Shown one piece after another: positions 1-10,149 of a stretch of DNA of 64,000 bases (positions are counted from its first letter, which is position 1; every line of letters begins with the position of its first letter). The notes beneath the pieces were generated by a model, which worked only from the letters and a program-made list of their open reading frames with translations, had not been told where the DNA came from and ran no database searches. The stretch is from NCBI GenBank assembly GCA_043228905.1, contig JBHGNT010000011.1, positions 5,518,001-5,582,000 on the forward strand, in the 5' to 3' direction. The position numbers and the translations under genes were made by a program. This DNA comes from Azolla caroliniana (taxonomy: Eukaryota > Polypodiophyta).

Positions 1-276
1 AAAAGCGAAGTGACCAACGGGGATGTCAACAAAAAAGATTGTTGAAAAAAGGATGGTGACTACGCCATTCTCACAAAAATGTGAGGACGGCCACCAAGAT
101 CCGTTCCCCGAAAAGGACAACATTCGATATAGAAATTACGTTATAACTAACATACACATATGTATATTTATCACATACATATGATCAAATACATATACAT
201 GTGACCACATATGTGTATATTAAAAAAATTCGTAACATCAAATAGCCAACATATGATGAAATTGAGACACGTAATC

Positions 277-545
277 GAGGCATATTGCCTCTACACACAC
301 GAAACATAAAAAAAAAAGGGTTAATCATAATACGCAATTGAGGTAATGACCTCTTACGTATACAACACCAAATGCATATCATTTACATAAAAATTGAGGT
401 ATTGACCTCATACGCATACGTAACATATGTATGTGAATGTGATACACAATTGAGGTATTAACCTCGTACGCATACGACATGAATCACATATCAAATATAT
501 GTCAAATGAGGTATTGACCTCATACACATATGTAAACGTTTTATA
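277..545. repeat. 56-bp tandem satellite with palindromic core
   Basis: The core GAGGTATTGACCTC, or a close variant, begins at 277, 340, 396, 452 and 508; the last four are spaced exactly 56 bp. The arms GAGGT and ACCTC can pair as a short hairpin. Spacer DNA is AT-rich with CATATG and CATACG steps. No coding potential. Positions 1-276 are AT-rich with TATGTATA-type simple sequence and nothing I can name. Confidence 0.75.
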
Positions 546-584
546 CAACCAATTAATTACCACTACAATATCATTGAGTCGATG

Positions 585-778
585 AAAGAAAACACATATT
601 GACTATACATGATTAGATTGGGAGAAGAAAGAATAGAAAAAAAACAAGAAAGAGTTACTGAAGTTCGTTTGTTGATTGCTATCTGGATCAAGGTCAACCG
701 CACATCGATTGATCACCATCCATCAAGAAGACAAAAACCAACAAAAGAAACATTAGAAACAATAGCTCTGATACCAAT
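585..778 (-). mobile_element. Internal region of short non-autonomous LTR element (copy 1)
   Basis: This stretch aligns with the whole 190-bp interior of the complete element at 20418-21543. It ends in the reversed initiator-Met tRNA primer-binding site GCTCTGATACCA (765-776), two bases before an LTR that starts TGTTAGAG at 779. It holds no protein-coding sequence. The partner LTR expected to its left is absent; the alignment fades near 585 where AT-rich repeat DNA begins. Confidence 0.6.
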
Positions 779-1933
779 TGTTAGAGCGATGGTCTAATGT
801 AAGCATATGATAAAGATAAAAGATATAAGAAATAAGAAAGGTGAGAGAGAAAGAAGGGTGTTGATCCACCCGACCACCCCCGAACGAAGGGATCGAGATG
901 GACTCGAGCCTCGATCGGTGTCCCATACCACTGCCGTGGCATCAAGTCGTGCCTGTTGTTGGCACGCACGCTACAAGAGTTGACCCACCACAAGAATAGA
1001 GTCTCGACATAGTCAAGAGATGATGAAATGAGGGTAGCTAGGCCTCATATTTATAGTGATACCCAAGGCCCCCAGACAAGTTCACACTTGGCCTAATGGG
1101 TTGTCTCAATCCCTAGGATTAAAAGTAATCCTCCCCTTCTTTACACTCTTGTTTAACCCTCACACTTATCTGATGAAAACTCGACGTTCCTTATGTTTGA
1201 CGCTCGGCCACAACCAAGATTCTTTTTATACACAGAAAAACAGGTAATGAAAAACGCGACACAAAAGGGAGAAATAGTACACAGGAGGTTTACGTGGAAA
1301 ACACCAAAATAGGGGAAAAACCACGGCAGCCCACAGGCTGCAAACTGTCACTATGTAGCAATATACAACAGTGAGTACACTGAGGCAACGACCTTGCACT
1401 CTCAGATCTTCGCCACAGGCGGCGGTTACAACAGAGGCAACGACCTCGTCTCTCTCTCTCTCTCTCTCTGTACAGTTGCGCGCTCTCACTATCTTCTTGC
1501 ACCAACAAGGAGAAAAATAACAACAAAAATGACAACGACACATAAAAGTTTGCCCTAAGTCATATTTATACTAATATGACTTTTCGGCTATTTACAAATG
1601 TAGCCTCAATGGGCTCTCAGAAACATATTCACAAATATGTCTCTTCCTCCGGTTCATACCGGGCCTGCACCATCCGTCTCTCCGCAGTCGGGTACTCCCC
1701 ATCCGGTTCATACCGGGCCTACACCATCCGGCTCTCCGCAGTCGGGTACTCCCCATTCGGTTCGTACCATTTCCGGAGGGACCTGTCTCCCTTCCCAGTT
1801 TGTACCAGTTTGTTCGTCGGCACTGTTCTTCTCCCTTCCCATCCGGAGGGACCTGTCTCCCAACATTATCCACGTGTATAGAATACTACGGTAAATTCTC
1901 ATCACTGGATATTATATGGTCATGCCCGGAACA
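779..1933 (-). mobile_element. LTR of short non-autonomous family, interrupted by a solo LTR
   Basis: Subtracting the 700 bp inserted at 1171-1870 leaves a 455-bp LTR running from TGTTAGAG to CCCGGAACA. It matches the LTR at 2986-3440, which is also 455 bp, with roughly 12 differences by eye, and it is related to the 466-bp LTRs at 20418 and 21078. The adjacent primer-binding site at 765-776 sets the direction as minus. The uninterrupted copy at 2986-3440 serves as the empty site for the nested insertion. Confidence 0.75.
1171..1865 (-). mobile_element. Solo LTR, family A, with TTATC target duplication
   Basis: A 695-bp segment starting TGATGAAA and ending CCCAACA is flanked by TTATC on both sides (1166-1170 and 1866-1870). 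Read on the minus strand it begins TGTTGGGAGACAGG and matches the longer solo LTR at 22102-22884. It holds two copies plus a partial one of a 54-bp direct repeat (cores at 1649, 1703 and about 1757), whereas the other copy holds five. There is a CT microsatellite near 1450. No interior or second LTR is present, so this is the product of LTR-LTR recombination. Confidence 0.88.
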
Positions 1934-2252
1934 AGAGTTTTGTCTCCCTTCGATGTCATTAGCCTTGAGTCTGGACCATGTATACTCTTTTCGTGGTGAA
2001 CCGGGAGAAAGTGGTTGTCAAGCACCTCCGAGCTACTTTGTCAATTAGTGCTCTCTGTCTCTCTGTCTCTCTCTTTGACAAACAACAAGAATGTAAGGAC
2101 AAAGAAGATATATTATTAAACATCACTTCTTGTTACAAAGAGGTTTAACAACATACAAGAGGTGGTGATTAGGGTTTTGGCTTACTTAGCTCTAATGAAG
2201 GCTTAAGGGGGATAAAAGAGGAGCTCTAATACACTAATAGGAAGATAAACCT
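1934..2252. repeat. Direct repeat unit, copy 1 (partner at 3441-3763)
   Basis: About 320 bp next to the LTR are repeated next to the other LTR copy, with only about two differences by eye. Together with the LTR and the 90 bp on its other side this makes an 870-bp duplicated block. The segment includes a CTCTGTCTCT microsatellite and no plausible protein. It may be part of an older LTR. Confidence 0.75.
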
Positions 2253-2403
2253 AAGATAGCCCCCATAGCTGCTTTTCTAAGGAGATTTGCTGAAGATCCC
2301 CCAGCAACCGTTGGTTTTCTTGTTCCAAAGCATGGAACTTCTCCTTCAAGCATTGAAATTCCGAGAAAACAGATTGATATTCTTCAGCGCTAACAGTGGC
2401 CAT
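2251..2403 (-). pseudogene. Truncated gypsy gag N-terminus
   Basis: A 50-residue frame reading MATVSAEEY at its start and ENQRLLGDLQQ further on is a clear match to the Gag start of the gypsy element at 41056, which has ENQRLLGDLQK at the same place. The segment is a coiled-coil heptad region. The frame stops where the sequence joins the duplicated block at 2252, so all but the first 50 residues of Gag and all of Pol are deleted. The upstream LTR is at 2477-2895. Confidence 0.7.
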
Positions 2404-2476
2404 GGGATGAAAGAAAAGAGGAATAAAAGATTAGTAGGAAATGAGAGAGACAGAAGGTAGGAAAATTGGTTCAAAC

Positions 2477-2895
2477 TGTCATGAATAGTACTGAGACAGA
2501 GAAGGAATTAGTACTAAACGAAGGATTAGTACTACGAGAGGTGTGAACTTCTTCGAGAGAAGGGAGAAGTGAGTGAGACAGAGAGAGAGTGAGTGAGTGA
2601 TGATAAGAAAGATATTTATTATATGAAGAGAATATACAACGGTGGCTAAAAGGCTTAAGACTGGCGTTGAACCAATTTGGTTCAACATAATGCCTAGTGC
2701 CCTCTTTTATAGTGTTTTCAGGAGTAATCCTGAAGCTTCTAGAATGTTCCAGAGAAATCTGGAATATACACTAATTTCCTATAATAAAATGTACATGAAA
2801 ATAATATCCTACGTATTACAATAGATGGTCTAATGGTCAAGAGCTCGACCCATATAACCTAAGGTCATGGGTTCGAGTCTTGCCATATCATGACA
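2477..2895 (-). mobile_element. Gypsy LTR, family C (5' LTR of the truncated element)
   Basis: The segment runs TGTCATGAATAG to TCATGACA and matches the solo LTR at 25401-25843. On the minus strand it is followed by GTTTGAACC and then the Gag start at 2403, the same spacing and first bases as the gypsy element at 40569. No target duplication can be shown (CAAAC left, CTATC right), as expected if the rest of the element was lost. Its outer end contains a tRNA-like module on the plus strand: A-box-like TGGTCTAATGG at 2826 and B-box-like GGTTCGAGTCT at 2870. Confidence 0.7.
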
Positions 2896-3440
2896 CTATC
2901 TGGATCAAGGTCGACCGCACATCGATTGATCACCATCCATCAAGAAGACAAAAGAAATATTAGAAACAATAGCTCTGATACCGATTGTTAGAGCGATGGT
3001 CTAACCTAAGCATATGATAAAGATAAAAGATATAAGAAATAAGAAAGGTGAGAGAGAAAGAAGGGTGTTGATCCACCCGACCACCCCCGAACGAAGGGAT
3101 CGAGATGGACTCGAGCCTTGATCGGCATCCCATACCACCGTCGTGGCGTCAAGTCGTGCCTGTTGCTGGCACGCTCGCTACAAGAGTTGACCCATCACAA
3201 GAATAGAGTCTCGACATAGTCAAGAGATGATGAAATGAGGGTAGCTAGGCCTCATATTTATAGTGATACCCAAGGCCCCTAGACAAGTTCACACTTGGCC
3301 TAATGGGTTGTCTCAATCCCTAGGATTAAAAGTAATCCTCCCCTTCTTTACACTCTTGTTTAACCCTCACACTTATCCACGTGTATAGAATACTACGGTA
3401 AATTCTCATCACTGGATATTATATGGTCATGCCCGGAACA
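2896..3440 (-). mobile_element. LTR of short non-autonomous family, copy 2, with PBS
   Basis: The LTR is 2986-3440, from TGTTAGAG to CCCGGAACA. To its left, 2896-2985 is part of the interior, including a PBS with one mismatch (GCTCTGATACCG, 2972-2983). The interior is cut at 2895 by the gypsy LTR. Unlike copy 1 this LTR is uninterrupted. Confidence 0.7.
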
Positions 3441-3763
3441 AGAGTTTTGTCTCCCTTTGATGTCATTAGCCTTGAGTCTGGACCATGTATACTCTTTTCG
3501 TGGTGAACCGGGAGAAAGTGGTTGTCAAGCACCTCCGAGCTACTTTGTCAATTAGTGCTCTCTGTCTCTCTGTCTCTCTCTTTGACAAACAACAAGAATG
3601 TAAGGACAAAGAAGATATATTATTAAACATCACTTCTTGTTACAAAGAGGTTTAACAACATACAAGAGGTGGTGATTAGGGTTTTGGCTTACTTAGCTCT
3701 AATGAAGGCTTAAGGGAGATAAAAGAGGAGCTCTAATACACTAATAGGAAGATAAACCTAAGA
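3441..3763. repeat. Direct repeat unit, copy 2 (partner at 1934-2252)
   Basis: This is the right-hand part of the second 870-bp block. Identity to 1934-2252 is much higher than between the two LTRs beside them, which suggests gene conversion or a mosaic origin. It ends abruptly at CCTAAGAT, where the two copies part company. Confidence 0.7.
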
Positions 3764-3952
3764 TCAGAGAAGTGCGACAAAAGACACAAAAAGCTGGAAT
3801 TTATAGCTTTTTACAATTAAAGTATTTATCTTCCACACTAGGTTTGCCCATTGGCTTACATTGGTTAACTGAGCTCATTATCCTTCATCGGTGCTGCAAT
3901 CTCCACGACCAATGTGCCAAGTGCAAGATACATACTTAACATCCCCCCTAAC
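3764..3952 (-). mobile_element. Probable LTR fragment with polypurine tract
   Basis: On the minus strand a tract TTAGGGGGGA is followed immediately by TGTTAAGTATG, the layout of a polypurine tract and the start of a 3' LTR. The fragment then runs about 180 bp and ends at the duplicated block. No second copy is present in the window, so the family is unknown. Confidence 0.4.
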
Positions 3953-4957
3953 CTAATGGAGTGCATACTCATGGGTGAAATGGTTAATGCGAAGGAAGAG
4001 GGTCAAGGGTGAAGAGAATGGAAGAGAATGTAGGTGATATGGGGGTGACCACTATACCTTGAGAATGTTTTGCATTGCTAAAATCACCAAGAAGAGGCCC
4101 AATCAGATCAAGAATCGGGTCAAATTACGCAACTAGAAATATATTTGATTCAGAACGAATTTTGATGTGGATAAGAGATGTCATTTGAGACTTTTTTTCT
4201 GTTTTGATTACTTTTTGGCATAGACTGAAATGCTTTTGGAAGAGTTAAAAATTGGTTTAGTTTGAAGAAAAAAACAAAGTTCTTGGTACAATCACTGTTT
4301 ATTATTTTTATTTTATTTTATTTTGTAACTTTTGATTTGTGTGTTCTATAGGGTCATTGGTCACCATTTTATTTTGGCACCACATACCACCCCTTGTTTC
4401 TCCAAAACGCGTTATAGTTTGTTTTCTTGGGTGGCACGCAATTTTTGTTTGACTTTTTAGGGGTGCTGCAATGGAATATGTGTTTCTTCTAAACATTGGT
4501 TATATATTGTGGTGTACCTTTTCATAATATGCCATATACATGTACATATATATGTATGTATGTATGTGTATGTAATTTCTACATAGTATCAATATAATGT
4601 TGTTTGACTCTTCACTTCCACCATGTTCTTTGGCATATTAAAAGTGCGTGTCTTTAGATTGTAACATCAAACACCATCGATTTGAGGTTTACCGTAAGTC
4701 CATTTATTGTAACAAGTGATTCGGCATTTGAGAGAAAGAAAGAAAGAAAGAAAGATATATTAACGTCTTCTAAGGCCAAAATTGGCCCATGAGACAAATG
4801 GTGTACAACAAAAATGGGATATTTACCCATTCATCGAAAGTAAAAATAAAAATAAGATAAAATAGAGTTTAAGCTAAATAGTTCTAAGAAAACAACAAAC
4901 ATGTTCTATATAAAAAACATGTTCTACAATGAGAATGATTCTATACTAGGCCTAATT
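3953..4957. other. Non-coding stretch with a conserved coding-like patch
   Basis: No gene is supported. On the minus strand about 4050-4130 reads IGPLLGDFSNAKHSQG and is strikingly similar to plus-strand 46248-46300, which reads IGPLLGEINAKHSQG. The rest is AT-rich, with a TATGTATG run near 4550 and an AAAG microsatellite near 4736. Confidence 0.4.
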
Positions 4958-5389
4958 TCATTTCCATCCAAGTCTCTCGAAGAGAAGCGGGGGGTCAAAG
5001 GGTTGCCATGATGTGGATGTGGCCCGTGGTCCCCATGTAAGAGGTACCCCAACCATAGCTTCGAGTCGGCGTAGCTCACGTTCCCTTATCTTCTTAATCT
5101 TTTCTACTCCACGTTGACTTGTGTTGAAGCCCAACATCCGAGGACGTTTGGTTGCTCTTTGTATTTCTGCTTCCTCAAGGGAGAGGCCGAGCGGCATAAG
5201 TGTATCCACATTCATCGTCTCCCCATGTTCCTGAAAAATTACACTAGGTACATGTTGATGAGTAGTAAAAGGGTTATGATTAACACTTTGTAATTTATCC
5301 TCCCTATGTTGTTTTAGCTCTAAGATATACCTACCTAGTCTCTTTACACTCGGGAGAGAGATGGCTCGAGGTTTTGTGGTGGGTGACAT
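4958..5389 (-). CDS. Uncharacterised 143-residue reading frame
   Basis: A basic, helix-prone frame containing LSLEEAEIQRATKRPR and a charged IKKIRERELRRLEAM segment, ending WQPFDPPLLFERLGWK. I do not recognise the family. Composition is protein-like rather than low-complexity, but its start lies 29 bases inside the oppositely oriented glycine-rich gene, so at most one of the two start regions is probably real. It could be an exon, a processed relic or chance. Confidence 0.25.
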   Translation of the reverse strand: MSPTTKPRAISLPSVKRLGRYILELKQHREDKLQSVNHNPFTTHQHVPSVIFQEHGETMNVDTLMPLGLSLEEAEIQRATKRPRMLGFNTSQRGVEKIKKIRERELRRLEAMVGVPLTWGPRATSTSWQPFDPPLLFERLGWK

Positions 5390-5585
5390 AGAGGCAAATC
5401 ATGAGGCATTGGGAATGCTTTTCCATATGATACCTACACTTATGGTTGTAATGGGGATCCTCTCCCTAGTTATTGCCATGTGTGCTGGTAAATCAAGCTA
5501 TGGTGGTCGTGGTGGCGGCGGTTGTGGCGGCGGTGGTGGCGGTGGTGGTTGTGGTGGCGGTGGTTGTGGTGGTGGCGGGGGGTAA
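5361..5585 (+). CDS. Small glycine- and cysteine-rich membrane protein
   Basis: The frame encodes 74 residues. Residues 1-18 are polar (MARGFVVGDIEANHEALG), about 19-42 form one hydrophobic segment (MLFHMIPTLMVVMGILSLV and on) fit for a membrane helix, and from about 48 to the end the chain is almost pure glycine with three single cysteines. This N-terminal anchor plus Gly/Cys tail is typical of small plant glycine-rich proteins at the plasma membrane or wall, whose roles are mostly unknown. The following 700 bp resemble a stretch near 46960-47480, so the 3' part of this locus has been duplicated. The tail comes from an unstable GGT/GGC repeat; its exact length may vary. Confidence 0.6.
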   Translation: MARGFVVGDIEANHEALGMLFHMIPTLMVVMGILSLVIAMCAGKSSYGGRGGGGCGGGGGGGGCGGGGCGGGGG

Positions 5586-5599
5586 TTAGCATGAACTTG

Positions 5600-6340
5600 C
5601 ACATTACCTATTTTTATGAAATCCTTGGTGTGTGTCCATGGCTACACAATGTTGAACCTCTAATAAACACGGAGACCATCTACACTTTGTTTGGATCTGC
5701 TATTTTGGAGGGTTTATTGCAAATTCTAGACGATTCCTTCCAATCCTCACCCAGCTTTCATTGTCATTTTAATCATTGTTTGCATTATAGATGAAATTGT
5801 TTGGTTTCTATTGGACTTAAACTTTGTAAATGACACTATTCTTGGAAAACTTAATTCAATGAATGTTTGCTTTTGCTTAGAGTGACTATTATGTATGTAG
5901 CTATGTGTTTAACACAGAGTGTATTCACATCTTATAATGGTCAGATCTGAACCAGACATATTGAACCTAATTTTCTAGTTTACATAGCATAGATATAATT
6001 GTTGTAACTTTAGAAGTTACGTAACCCCACATACTCCCATCTATTGTCTTGGTCAATCACACCATCTCTTGTAGCTAATTCCTCGCCCCAAAGTTCTCTA
6101 ATTATTCTCGCATTTGCCGAATTCCTTATACACTCTTATCCTATATTCTGTTGACACGTCCTTGTACCACCATATTAATCATGTTTTGAGGCTTGCTTAT
6201 ATTAAAGAAGAGATGGAAATTTTAATGGTCTTAGTCAACTACCTAGTTTCGCAAACTTTATTTATATTGGTAATGTTTACAAGGATTGGCTGAGTGCTTG
6301 CAACATGTTACTTATTGTTCTTGGTGCAATCTCCAACAAA
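5600..6340. repeat. Diverged copy of sequence flanking GAA1
   Basis: About 5625-6250 aligns in the same direction with 46950-47480: shared stretches include CATTGTCATTTT, TAACTTTGTAAATGA, GATATAATTGTTGTAAC and CTTGGTCAATCACACCAT. About 6290-6335 aligns with 55306-55350 (CTTATTGTTCTTGGTG). The two partner segments lie on opposite sides of GAA1, whereas here they are contiguous. No gene is seen in this copy. Confidence 0.6.
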
Positions 6341-6569
6341 AAAATGCGACAAAAATTACGTGCCAAATAATTTTATTGCAAGATATCGAAATGTGATTAA
6401 ACTTTGGTTACTCTTGACGATTTGCCATCCAAACCTCATAAGCCAAAAATAATTCTCATTTAAAAAACTAAATGTTTACTTTCTAAGCATATTCAAGAGT
6501 TTAAAATTAAATGGATGGATGGTTCTATTGAAGATGTTACTTGGGAGCGAGAATATGCTCTTAAAAACA

Positions 6570-7080
6570 TACTCACTAACTTTTCATTGTAAGAGTACGA
6601 TATTTTAGAAAGCGGAGTAAGTTATGAGTATAATTGTAACCGTAGTTTTGGGCTAATTCATAAGGAATGAAGGGTGAGGATCGAGGTATCTCAATCCTAT
6701 AGAGGGAGATCAATTTAGAGTGTTTCATCACTTGCCTACATTTTCTATAAAAAAAAGCAACCAAGTGTGAAACACAACAAGGGCCTAGGGTTTCAGCCTA
6801 TGTCAAAAGGCTAGCTTAGCTATCTTCACGAAGGGTGATCTCTTTTCTTCAATCGGTTTTGAGATAGAGACTTTGAAAGTGAAAGTGTGGCAAAGCTTTA
6901 GCTTCATAAACGTATGCCTCCTTCTTCAAACCCAAGGTACGATCCATGTTCGTAGATGGTGGTATGGGACATCGGTTGATGACTTAGATTCGTCCGTCAC
7001 CTTTGCTAAGGGGTGGTTAGGTGTACTGCCACCCTTTCTTTCTTTAATTTTGATTAATATTAATTAAGATTCTAACAACC
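6570..7080 (+). mobile_element. Degenerate relic related to the short LTR family
   Basis: The end of this stretch (GGTATGGGACATCGG, then GGGGTGGTTAGGTGTA) is recognisable as the reverse complement of the LTRs at 779, 2986, 20418 and 21078. A second relic of the same kind is at 28380-28840; both also share AGGGTTTC-x-x-CCTAT and AAGGCTA. Too decayed to define ends. Nothing assignable lies at 6341-6569 or 7081-7323. Confidence 0.4.
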
Positions 7081-7323
7081 AAGTAGTCGCAAATCTGTGA
7101 GATGCGATCTTTGCAAGTATAGTATACATCAAACTCCATGAACGGAATAAAAAAGAGCATATTGCTGTGACTAATCAATATTTGTAATTACACTTTCCAA
7201 GCTTGTTAGATGCTTGACTATAGATGGAAACATGGTTTCAAAACCATTTTCTTTGAGATATGTCATAAAAAATTGAAGGTTTTTCTAAATGAAGCTTAAA
7301 TAAGACGCACAACTTTTCATCAA

Positions 7324-7703
7324 TGTTGAGCGAGCAAGCTCAATTGGATCCAAATCGGCTAAATAAGCCATAACTGGATCGGTAACCGGAACGGAGAACC
7401 GGTAGGCCATTGGAGCCTACGGTTTGAGTCTAGTACGTAGGCATATTCCTTGGAGTTAGTGTCAGTCGCTCGTATGAGCATTGAAGTACATGTCAGTCCT
7501 TTTAAGGACTTGTATAAAAAGTGTTCTGTAGGACATTTGTATGTACAAAGTGTTATTATTTTGAATTGAGTTTATGTTATTCTGCTCTCTCTATCTGTCC
7601 CACTCTCTGTCTGTGTTTTATGAAGCTTCCATTAAACTTGTACTCTTTCAGTTGCTATCCAGGTGAACTGGTTTGTCAAAGCTTCCGCATATTAACTTTT
7701 GCA
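7324..7703 (+). mobile_element. Solo LTR, family B, with ATCAA target duplication
   Basis: A 380-bp segment from TGTTGAGCGAGCAAG to AACTTTTGCA is bounded by ATCAA at 7319-7323 and 7704-7708. It matches the solo LTR at 26483-26872 along its length. TATAAAA-like TTGTATAAAAAG near 7510 is a likely LTR promoter TATA. Orientation is taken from the TATA box and so is tentative. Confidence 0.85.
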
Positions 7704-8695
7704 ATCAATTTCAATGCGAGAACACTTCTATGCTTGAAGATTTCTATATGTTGAGTCTAATTGAGCACCTACATTTTTCATCTCCTTCTTTAGCTCCACT
7801 TTTAAAAGTTCACTTGTTGAATTTTCAACTATTGAGGCAATCCAATCATATGTTGTTGAAATGGAAGAGAATTTCTTGTCTATCACAATTTTTCCTACGG
7901 TAGCTACTTCCATTTACATTTTAGGTGGGTTGAAATGACATTAGCTTCATATTTGAGGTTTCAAGGTGAGAGGTATCCTCTAATTGTAAGCATGTGTTTA
8001 TACTTGAGGAGCCTCTATGATATATTGAACAATGATTGGTGAAGTCTTCCCAGTCGACCTGTATGCTCCCTTGAGCTTCACATGCAAATCCGCATGCAAA
8101 AAACTCTCTCCACTTCATTGTTTAAGGCATGTGTATCATAAACTCTTTCATATAGCTTCTTGGAGAAGTTTTATAGCTCCTTCTTTAAGTTTCTTATGTG
8201 AAATCTTCTCCTTGTTTTTTAATGTGATGAGCCCTTTGTTTTAATCATCCATTCTCTCATTTCTTTGTATATGTCAGAACAGGCACAAAGGAAATAGACC
8301 CACCATAATTTTGTCCCTTGAATAACCCTATAGCTAATATTTTTAGTTTCTTTTGTGGGAAACTTTTTTGTGGGTGTCTTCTTTACCATTGTGGTGAGTA
8401 TCGCTTCCTCTTTCTACTAGGCTTTCATAAAACATCAAAAAAGAAAAATAGTAATTTGCTTTTTAGCATAGATACAAACATAAAACTTAGAGACAACAAA
8501 ACTTAGATTTCAATCTCTGTTGCTTTGTCGAATGCCCAAACACATACAAATAATAGAAACAAAAAGAAAATATACATAAAGTTGGGTACAAAGAGAACAA
8601 ACAACAACTAGGTTCAACTGCCTCTTCCGAAGCTAGTTGCTAACCATGGTGGGTAACAAGAAAGAAACCTTTTAGTATGCCCAAGCACAAGCAAC
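7704..8695. other. Unassigned stretch with weak minus-strand frames
   Basis: Short minus-strand frames at 7728-7913 and 7921-8118 have protein-like composition (for example VELKKEMKNVGAQLDSTYR) but no recognisable domain. They may be exons of a decayed gene. Nothing else stands out. Confidence 0.25.
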
Positions 8696-8703
8696 ACATA
8701 AAT

Positions 8704-8863
8704 AGAGCACATTTATGATCATAAATATGCAAGGTATGAATATACAAGGCACGCATAGAGCACATTTATGATCACAAATATGTAGGGTACAAATATATAA
8801 GGCACACACATAGCACATTTCTAATCACGAATATGCAAGGCACAAATATGCAGGGCGCCCATA
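8704..8863. repeat. Three-unit tandem repeat, about 53-54 bp
   Basis: Units begin near 8704, 8757 and 8810 with (AG)AGCACATTT and share CAAATATG and AAGGCAC blocks; the third is the most diverged. AT-rich, non-coding. From 8864 to 9530 I see only AT-rich DNA. Confidence 0.6.
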
Positions 8864-9530
8864 CATGAGGTAAATAATTTACATTCGCACACAATATTAA
8901 TGATCACATGTGCCCTACTTACACACACACATAAATATATAAACATATTAATACGTAAACTTGAACATATCCATGCACGTTAATTTATTACATTATCATC
9001 TATGGGTTTAGGGTTTAGCATAATGCTTATATTCATCTATAAACTTGTTTTTTTACATTCACCTACATTACTTATTATCATCTCTACTAATTTCTTTTTC
9101 ACTTATTAATGATTAATGTGACTAAATGGCATCATTATCAAGTTATCAACAAATATGAGTGACAAAATTCCTACTTACTAGTGAATTTTTTGTTAATTTT
9201 TGTATTATTGAGCACTAGAAACAACCTTGCACATAGGCCCAATCGACCAACCTTAGTTTGATGGACTAATAGAACAAGTGTTCAAATTAATGAGGATATA
9301 CTTCAAGCATATAGGAACAAAACTTTCTATTATGGAGTTTCCTCAATATATATAACAATTAGGTATAGTCGTTTGATGTTGATGTATTATTTTAGCCATG
9401 AACCTTGATTGATATTTAACATTTATCTTCATGAGATATATATTGTATAAACAATTTGAGGGATATACAAATATAGCTTGCACGTTGCATGAGACAAGTT
9501 ACTATTTCTCAATAAAGTATGATTTTATGT

Positions 9531-9917
9531 TGTAACGAATCAAGAGATGGATTCTTGTGAAGCGGAAGAGATGTGAGTTATGTGTGTGTGTAAGAGAGAG
9601 AGAGAGAGAGTGAGTGAGTGAAACACAGAGAATACGCAAGGTAAAAGTATATTGACAAAGGAGAAAGACTCAACATTATACAAGGTGGGAGGAGGGTGCT
9701 TTATGTAGTCACCCTCTCTCTTCATTAACTACAAGAGTCATGGAGCATGGGGAATGTGAAAGTTCATAAGATATGTGTCATAGAATATGATTGTATGACT
9801 CATACTAAATGCGAGAATACAAAGTGGTAACATAATGGTGACTCTTGACCGTTGGAATGTCTCTTCACTTTCAAGGTGAGTTCACACACTAGACCAAGTT
9901 GAGCTTGATTCTCAACA
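9531..9917 (-). repeat. 3' LTR of copia 1
   Basis: The LTR is 387 bp and has a TGTGTG/GAGAGA microsatellite near 9580-9620. A polypurine tract abuts it at 9918. It differs from the 5' LTR by single bases scattered along its length. Confidence 0.9.
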
Positions 9918-10149
9918 CGCCCCCTCAAGCTCAAGTCGGGTCGGTTTCAGATGGTATCCGAAATCCGCTTCAACTCGCGTTCCGGAGTTCGCATCGACTC
10001 GCTTTATGCGGAGTTGCGGAATCCGTGCTCTAGCTTGCGTTGTGCATAGTTACGAAATCTGTGCTTCGGCTTGCGTCTTTCTTCGCGGCTTTGCGCGGTA
10101 GATCGGCTCTTTGCTGCTTATTGCGTAGTGCGTGGTTGTGGAATCTACG

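Noticed and set aside
2824-2886. A functional tRNA gene
   Set aside because: A and B boxes are present, but there is no paired acceptor stem by eye and the sequence is part of a repeated LTR.
5522-5794. Tryptophan-rich 90-residue frame overlapping the glycine-rich gene
   Set aside because: It is the GGT/GGC repeat read in another frame; the membrane helix belongs to the frame starting at 5361.
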